Assembly: GCA_003650185.1 (NCBI GenBank)
Contig: QMOF01000073.1
Location: forward strand, 1 to 9,523
DNA length: 9,523 nucleotides
Direction of reading: 5' to 3'
From: Chloroflexota bacterium
Lineage (GTDB): Bacteria; Chloroflexota; Dehalococcoidia; UBA2247; RBG-13-53-26
Part shown: one piece after another, positions 7,018 to 9,523 of the stretch
How the letters are laid out: the number at the start of each line of letters is the position of its first letter
Numbering within the stretch: position 1 is the stretch's first letter
Program-made: the position numbers and the translations under genes
The notes under the pieces: model-generated
What the model saw: the letters and a program-made list of their open reading frames with translations, nothing else
Told to the model about the DNA's origin: nothing
The model's database searches: none

Positions 7018-7820
7018 GGTCTCCCCTCCTTATTCCTCTGCTTGTCGCCAACCAAGGCCTCCAGCCGTTCCTTGATTTGCCTGGCCTGGTCGGCTGCCTC
7101 CGGTGCAGACGCGAAGACCCCAGCTCCCGATCGGTCAGCCTGGGCGATGGTTGGGCTGTAGTCGATGAAGCCGAGGACATCGAAGTCCGGCAAGCCTTCG
7201 ACGATGAACCTGTGATCAGCGTCACTTTGCGTCTTTGACCCGGCCACATAGCAGTGCGTGATACCCAGATCGCGGGCCAGGCTTCTCACTGCCCTGGCCG
7301 TCTGGAAACTTCTCTTCCCTGGTTCTACCACCACTACGAAGGCATCCACGCCGCGGGCGGTGCCCCTGCCCAGATGCTCCAGCCCGGCGTCCATGTCCAT
7401 GATGACGACCTCGGAGCGCTGAAGAAGCAAGTGTCCAAGCAGGCCCGCCAGGAGGGCGCTCTCGGGGCAGACACAGCCCGTGCCCCCGCCTTTGACCGTC
7501 CCCATTACCATGAGCCGGACGTTGTCTGTTTGCACTGAGAACCGGTCAGGTATATCGTCAACCCTGGGATTGAGTTTAAAGAAGGCACCAACGGTGCCTG
7601 GCTTGGCTCCGGTCCTTTCCTCAATCAGGTCTTTCAGGTTGGAGATGGGCACAATGTCACCGGCGTGCTCTGGATCAATGCCTAGCGCTGAAGCCAGGTT
7701 GGCATCGGGGTCAGCGTCGATGGCAATGACATTCTTGCCCTCTGCCGCGTACACCCCTGCAAGCAAAGCAGCCAACGTGGTCTTGCCGACGCCCCCTTTA
7801 CCAGCGATAGCCAGTCTCAC
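7014..7820 (-). CDS. CooC-like P-loop ATPase (CODH nickel-insertion accessory protein family)
   Basis: 268-residue SIMIBI-class ATPase. The deviant Walker A GKGGVGKTT is at 7-15 with the MinD-type signature lysine Lys8. DADPDANL is at 35-42, and the Walker B-like MDMDAGLEHLGRGT at 141-154. A CxC pair (Cys116, Cys118) in GGGTGCVCPE is the CooC hallmark; in characterised CooC the pair binds nickel at the dimer interface. CooC helps insert Ni into carbon monoxide dehydrogenase cluster C. No CODH gene is in the window, so its client is unknown. The start is GTG at 7820, preceded by GAGGAAGGGAAATA, a moderate Shine-Dalgarno. It is the first gene after a good promoter and overlaps pgk by 4 bases. 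A MinD/ParA role is less likely given the CxC and DADPDANL motifs. Confidence 0.88.
   Translation of the reverse strand: MRLAIAGKGGVGKTTLAALLAGVYAAEGKNVIAIDADPDANLASALGIDPEHAGDIVPISNLKDLIEERTGAKPGTVGAFFKLNPRVDDIPDRFSVQTDNVRLMVMGTVKGGGTGCVCPESALLAGLLGHLLLQRSEVVIMDMDAGLEHLGRGTARGVDAFVVVVEPGKRSFQTARAVRSLARDLGITHCYVAGSKTQSDADHRFIVEGLPDFDVLGFIDYSPTIAQADRSGAGVFASAPEAADQARQIKERLEALVGDKQRNKEGRP
7025..7031 (-). promoter_or_regulatory. Strong Shine-Dalgarno for pgk (TTG start)
   Basis: On the minus strand this reads AAGGAGG, 7 bases before the TTG at 7017. It lies inside the last codons of the cooC-like gene. It supports the non-ATG start and suggests pgk is loaded efficiently despite being the second gene. 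Confidence 0.85.
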
Positions 7821-7860
7821 TATTTCCCTTCCTCGCCGTTACAGTAAGACTCCATCCAAC

Positions 7861-7889
7861 AGTATAGTGGCCACAATATGGGTTGGCAA
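7861..7889 (-). promoter_or_regulatory. Predicted sigma-70 promoter of the cooC-pgk-apgM-tpiA-miaA operon
   Basis: Minus strand: -35 TTGCCA (7889 to 7884), a 17-base spacer, and -10 TATACT (7866 to 7861). Each hexamer matches the consensus at 5 of 6 positions with ideal spacing. The expected transcription start is near 7854, leaving a leader of about 34 bases before the GTG at 7820. The -35 box overlaps the perfect palindrome GCAACGTTGC (7886-7895), a candidate operator. Confidence 0.65.
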
Positions 7890-7916
7890 CGTTGCTGGCG
7901 CGGCAGGGGGCAACGT

Positions 7917-7942
7917 ACGTCCACTCGGCGAAGAGTGGACGT
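7917..7942. repeat. Perfect 10-bp inverted repeat in the divergent control region
   Basis: ACGTCCACTC (7917-7926), a GGCGAA spacer and GAGTGGACGT (7933-7942) form a perfect 10-bp dyad. The hexamer GTGGAC appears inverted in the left arm, direct in the right arm, and once more directly after it (7941-7946). Neither side has a T-run, so an intrinsic terminator is unlikely. It lies between the minus-strand operon promoter and pcm, where a regulator could act on one or both. It resembles the CACTC...GAGTG core of the CIRCE heat-shock element, but the 6-base spacer and outer bases do not fit. Confidence 0.6.
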
Positions 7943-7970
7943 GGACGCCCTCGAGAATATGCATTAAAAT
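7942..7970 (+). promoter_or_regulatory. Weak candidate promoter for pcm
   Basis: TGGACG (7942-7947, 4 of 6 to the -35 consensus), a 17-base spacer and TAAAAT (7965-7970, 5 of 6 to the -10). The start would fall near 7977, giving a leader of about 73 bases before pcm. The -35 abuts the right arm of the 10-bp inverted repeat, and a second inverted repeat, CCTCGA (7949-7954) with TCGAGG (7970-7975), frames the spacer and -10. Confidence 0.35.
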
Positions 7971-8049
7971 CGAGGTGGCCGGCGTTTTGACTCGCGTAGG
8001 GAAAAGACACACATGAAGGTTCGCTTGTGCTGCGCCGGTAGCTCTGGTC

Positions 8050-8688
8050 ATGGACTTTGCGGCAGCAAGAGCTGAGCTGGTTGAGCACCTTCGCTATGAG
8101 ATCAAGGACGAAAGGGTTCTGGGAGCCATGCTGCGTGTTCCCAGAGAGGTGTTTGTTCCTAAGGCCTGCCAGGACGCGTCCTACGAGGATAGGCCCCTTC
8201 CCATAGGTCACGGTCAGACGATCTCGCAGCCTCTAATTGTCGCCATGATGATCGAAGCTCTGGAGTTGAAGGGCGACGAGAAGGTGCTAGAGATCGGCAC
8301 GGGCAGCGGATACCAGGCGGCTATCCTGGCCGAGCTGTGCCGTTGGGTGGTCACGGTTGAGAGGCATAGCGATCTTGCAGAGAAGGCCAGGCAGGTGCTC
8401 GACAGTCTGGGTTACAGGAACATCGAGGTCCATCTGGCCGGGGACCGACTCGGTTGGCCTGAGGGGGCACCATACGATGCCATAGTAGTAGCTGCCGGGG
8501 CTCCCAGAGTCCCTAAAGGGCTGGTCGCCCAACTGGCTCCCGGCGGCCGACTGCTGATCCCGGTCGGTTCACGCTACGAGCAGCAATTGCTGAAGGTGAC
8601 AGAGCGGCACGGGATAACAGAGATTGAAGACCTGGGTCCTTGCCGCTGGGTCCCTCTCATCGGCGAGGAAGCCTGGGACGCGGACTGA
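8050..8688 (+). CDS. pcm: Protein-L-isoaspartate O-methyltransferase
   Basis: 212 residues, the normal length for PIMT. It methylates the alpha-carboxyl of isoaspartyl residues in damaged proteins using S-adenosylmethionine, starting their repair. Visible motifs are RVPREVFVP (29-37), PIGHGQTISQP (51-61), the SAM-binding VLEIGTGSGYQ (79-89), PYDAIVVAAGAP (141-152), LAPGGRLLIPVG (162-173) and VPLIGEEAW (201-209). The conserved GDGxLGWP segment is shortened by one residue to GDRLGWP (131-137), an oddity near the SAM pocket. The ATG at 8050 fits the family N-terminus (MDF...RVLGAMLRVPRE); the frame has a TGA at 8014-8016 and no ATG, GTG or TTG between there and 8050. The Shine-Dalgarno is weak (GGTAG at 8037-8041). 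It is transcribed divergently from the glycolytic operon. Confidence 0.95.
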   Translation: MDFAAARAELVEHLRYEIKDERVLGAMLRVPREVFVPKACQDASYEDRPLPIGHGQTISQPLIVAMMIEALELKGDEKVLEIGTGSGYQAAILAELCRWVVTVERHSDLAEKARQVLDSLGYRNIEVHLAGDRLGWPEGAPYDAIVVAAGAPRVPKGLVAQLAPGGRLLIPVGSRYEQQLLKVTERHGITEIEDLGPCRWVPLIGEEAWDAD

Positions 8689-8789
8689 CCGGTTGCCCAC
8701 TGCATATCCGCCAATCCAACAAGGTAGCTACAATCCTCCGGAATACTTCAGGCAAGGCCCACCGCACCCTTCCTCCTCAGGCATGTGGG

Positions 8790-8798
8790 TGATATAAT
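8790..8798 (+). promoter_or_regulatory. Extended -10 promoter for dnaE
   Basis: TGATATAAT matches the extended -10 consensus TGnTATAAT exactly. No good -35 hexamer lies 16-18 bases upstream, as is common for extended -10 promoters. Initiation near 8805 would leave a leader of about 22 bases with GAGAAG before the ATG at 8827. The rest of the 138-base gap after pcm (8689-8826) shows no terminator or other gene. Confidence 0.5.
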
Positions 8799-8826
8799 GA
8801 TGGCGGTCTCCGCTGAGAAGCGACTT

Positions 8827-9523
8827 ATGTTCACCCACCTTCACGTTCACACAGAATACAGCCTGCTTGATGGCTTTTGCCGCATCCCCCGATTGATATC
8901 CAGGGCCAGGGAGCTTGGCTTCAATGCCCTGGCGATCACCGACCACGGGTCGATGTACGGTGTGATCCAGTTCTACCTGGCAGCCAAGGAAGCCGGCATA
9001 AAGCCGATCATCGGCTGCGAGGTCTACATGGCGCCGTCGAGCCGCCATGGCCGCACCTCGGCAGACAAAAACCCTCGCCATCTCGTCCTTCTGGCCAGGA
9101 ATGCAGAGGGCTATCGCAACCTGGTGCAACTGGTCACCAGAGCCCACCTGGAAGGCTTCTACTATAAACCGAGGGTGGACAAGGAGCTTCTGGCCCAGTA
9201 CAGCCAGGGACTGGTTGCCCTTTCCGGTTGTATTAACGGGGAGATCGCCAGCCTCATCCTGGAGGGAAGGGCCCAGGATGCCAGAGAGAGCGCGCTTTGG
9301 TACAAAGAGGTCTTCGATGATTTCTACCTGGAGGTGCAGAGGCAGCCCATCCCGGAGGTAGAGCAGGTCAATGCTGGGCTCGTTGCTTTGAGCGCCGAGC
9401 TGAACATACCGCTGGTGGCCACAAATGACGTGCACTACGTGGACAGGGAAGACGCGTCGTCGCACGACCTCCTCCTCTGTATCCAGACCAATGCCTCCGT
9501 GCATGACGAGCGCCGGTTGAGGA
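8827..9523 (+). CDS. dnaE: DNA polymerase III alpha subunit, N-terminal fragment (cut by window edge)
   Basis: The first 232 residues of the replicative polymerase are present; the frame is open to the window end. They cover the PHP domain: HLHVHTEYSLLDG (4-16), AITDHGSMYG (36-45), IGCEVYMAP (62-70), NPRHLVLLARN (82-92), GLVALSGCINGEI (128-140) and PLVATNDVHYVD (195-206). The His, Asp, Glu and Cys residues that bind metal in active PHP domains all appear kept, so this may be a metal-binding, possibly proofreading PHP domain, unlike the degenerate one of E. coli. Start choice: ATG 8827 gives the standard MFTHLHVHTEYS N-terminus. In-frame ATGs at 8797 and 8800 would add 9-10 residues and have GGTGAT nearby, but they overlap the TATAAT of the likely promoter. 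DnaE rather than PolC, since PHP is at the extreme N-terminus. Confidence 0.96.
   Translation, partial: MFTHLHVHTEYSLLDGFCRIPRLISRARELGFNALAITDHGSMYGVIQFYLAAKEAGIKPIIGCEVYMAPSSRHGRTSADKNPRHLVLLARNAEGYRNLVQLVTRAHLEGFYYKPRVDKELLAQYSQGLVALSGCINGEIASLILEGRAQDARESALWYKEVFDDFYLEVQRQPIPEVEQVNAGLVALSAELNIPLVATNDVHYVDREDASSHDLLLCIQTNASVHDERRLR

Noticed and set aside
7917..7942. CIRCE (HrcA) heat-shock operator or intrinsic terminator
   Set aside because: CIRCE needs a 9-base spacer and TTAG/CTAA outer arms, which are absent. A terminator needs a T-run after the stem, which neither strand has.
7987..8015. Alternative pcm promoter with TTGACT at 7987-7992
   Set aside because: The -35 is good, but the sequence 17 bases downstream (CACATG) is not a credible -10 box.
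8013..8075. Short plus-strand ORF of 20 codons (MKVRLCCAG...) overlapping the pcm start, a possible leader peptide
   Set aside because: It overlaps pcm by 26 bases in another frame and has only a distant purine-rich stretch upstream. Too short and too weakly supported to call.
7798..8211. 137-codon minus-strand frame spanning the divergent intergenic region
   Set aside because: It overlaps both the cooC start and the pcm 5' end, has no family features, and crosses the promoter region.
8728..9504. 258-codon minus-strand frame opposite dnaE
   Set aside because: The plus strand encodes an unmistakable DnaE PHP domain over the same bases, so this frame is an antisense shadow.

Overview
The window looks like a chromosomal, mostly housekeeping segment of an anaerobic bacterium with moderately high GC. 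A plausible guess is Chloroflexota, Dehalococcoidia-like. The clues are an archaeal-type phosphoglycerate mutase (ApgM) instead of GpmI or GpmA, a CooC-like nickel-chaperone ATPase, frequent GTG and TTG starts, and a tRNA gene without an encoded CCA end. This taxonomic placement is inference from gene content, not a database result. I see no insertion sequence, prophage, CRISPR array or integrase.

Layout. At the left edge is a complete tRNA-Ser(UGA) gene on the plus strand (2-88). It faces the 3' end of a long minus-strand operon running from 7820 down to 153. In transcription order the operon is cooC-like ATPase, pgk, apgM, tpiA, miaA, a secreted gluzincin-type peptidase, and an ABC-transporter peptide-binding protein. 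The genes are packed end to end. Five of the six junctions are 4-base stop/start overlaps (one TTGA, four ATGA). The sixth, apgM to tpiA, has an 11-base gap and a strong Shine-Dalgarno. A good sigma-70 type promoter (TTGCCA, 17 bp, TATACT) lies just upstream of cooC, so the seven genes probably form one transcript.

A 229-base divergent intergenic region (7821-8049) separates this operon from plus-strand pcm (protein-L-isoaspartate methyltransferase, 8050-8688). It is rich in palindromes: a perfect 10-bp GCAACGTTGC over the -35 box of the minus promoter, an ACGTACGT, and a 10-bp perfect inverted repeat at 7917-7942. A 138-base gap follows pcm. It contains an extended -10 promoter and leads into dnaE (DNA polymerase III alpha), which runs off the right edge; only its first 232 residues, from the PHP domain, are present.

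How the genes work together. TpiA, Pgk and ApgM catalyse three steps of lower glycolysis/gluconeogenesis; GAPDH and enolase are not in the window. MiaA isopentenylates A37 of tRNAs reading UNN codons, and the tRNA-Ser(UGA) at the left edge carries the A36-A37-A38 sequence expected of a MiaA substrate. The last two operon genes encode exported proteins that may handle extracytoplasmic peptides. CooC normally matures carbon monoxide dehydrogenase, but no CODH gene is present here. I found no convincing new biological system. The most interesting points are the CooC-led glycolytic operon, the peptidase/binding-protein pair at its tail, and the palindrome cluster in the divergent control region.
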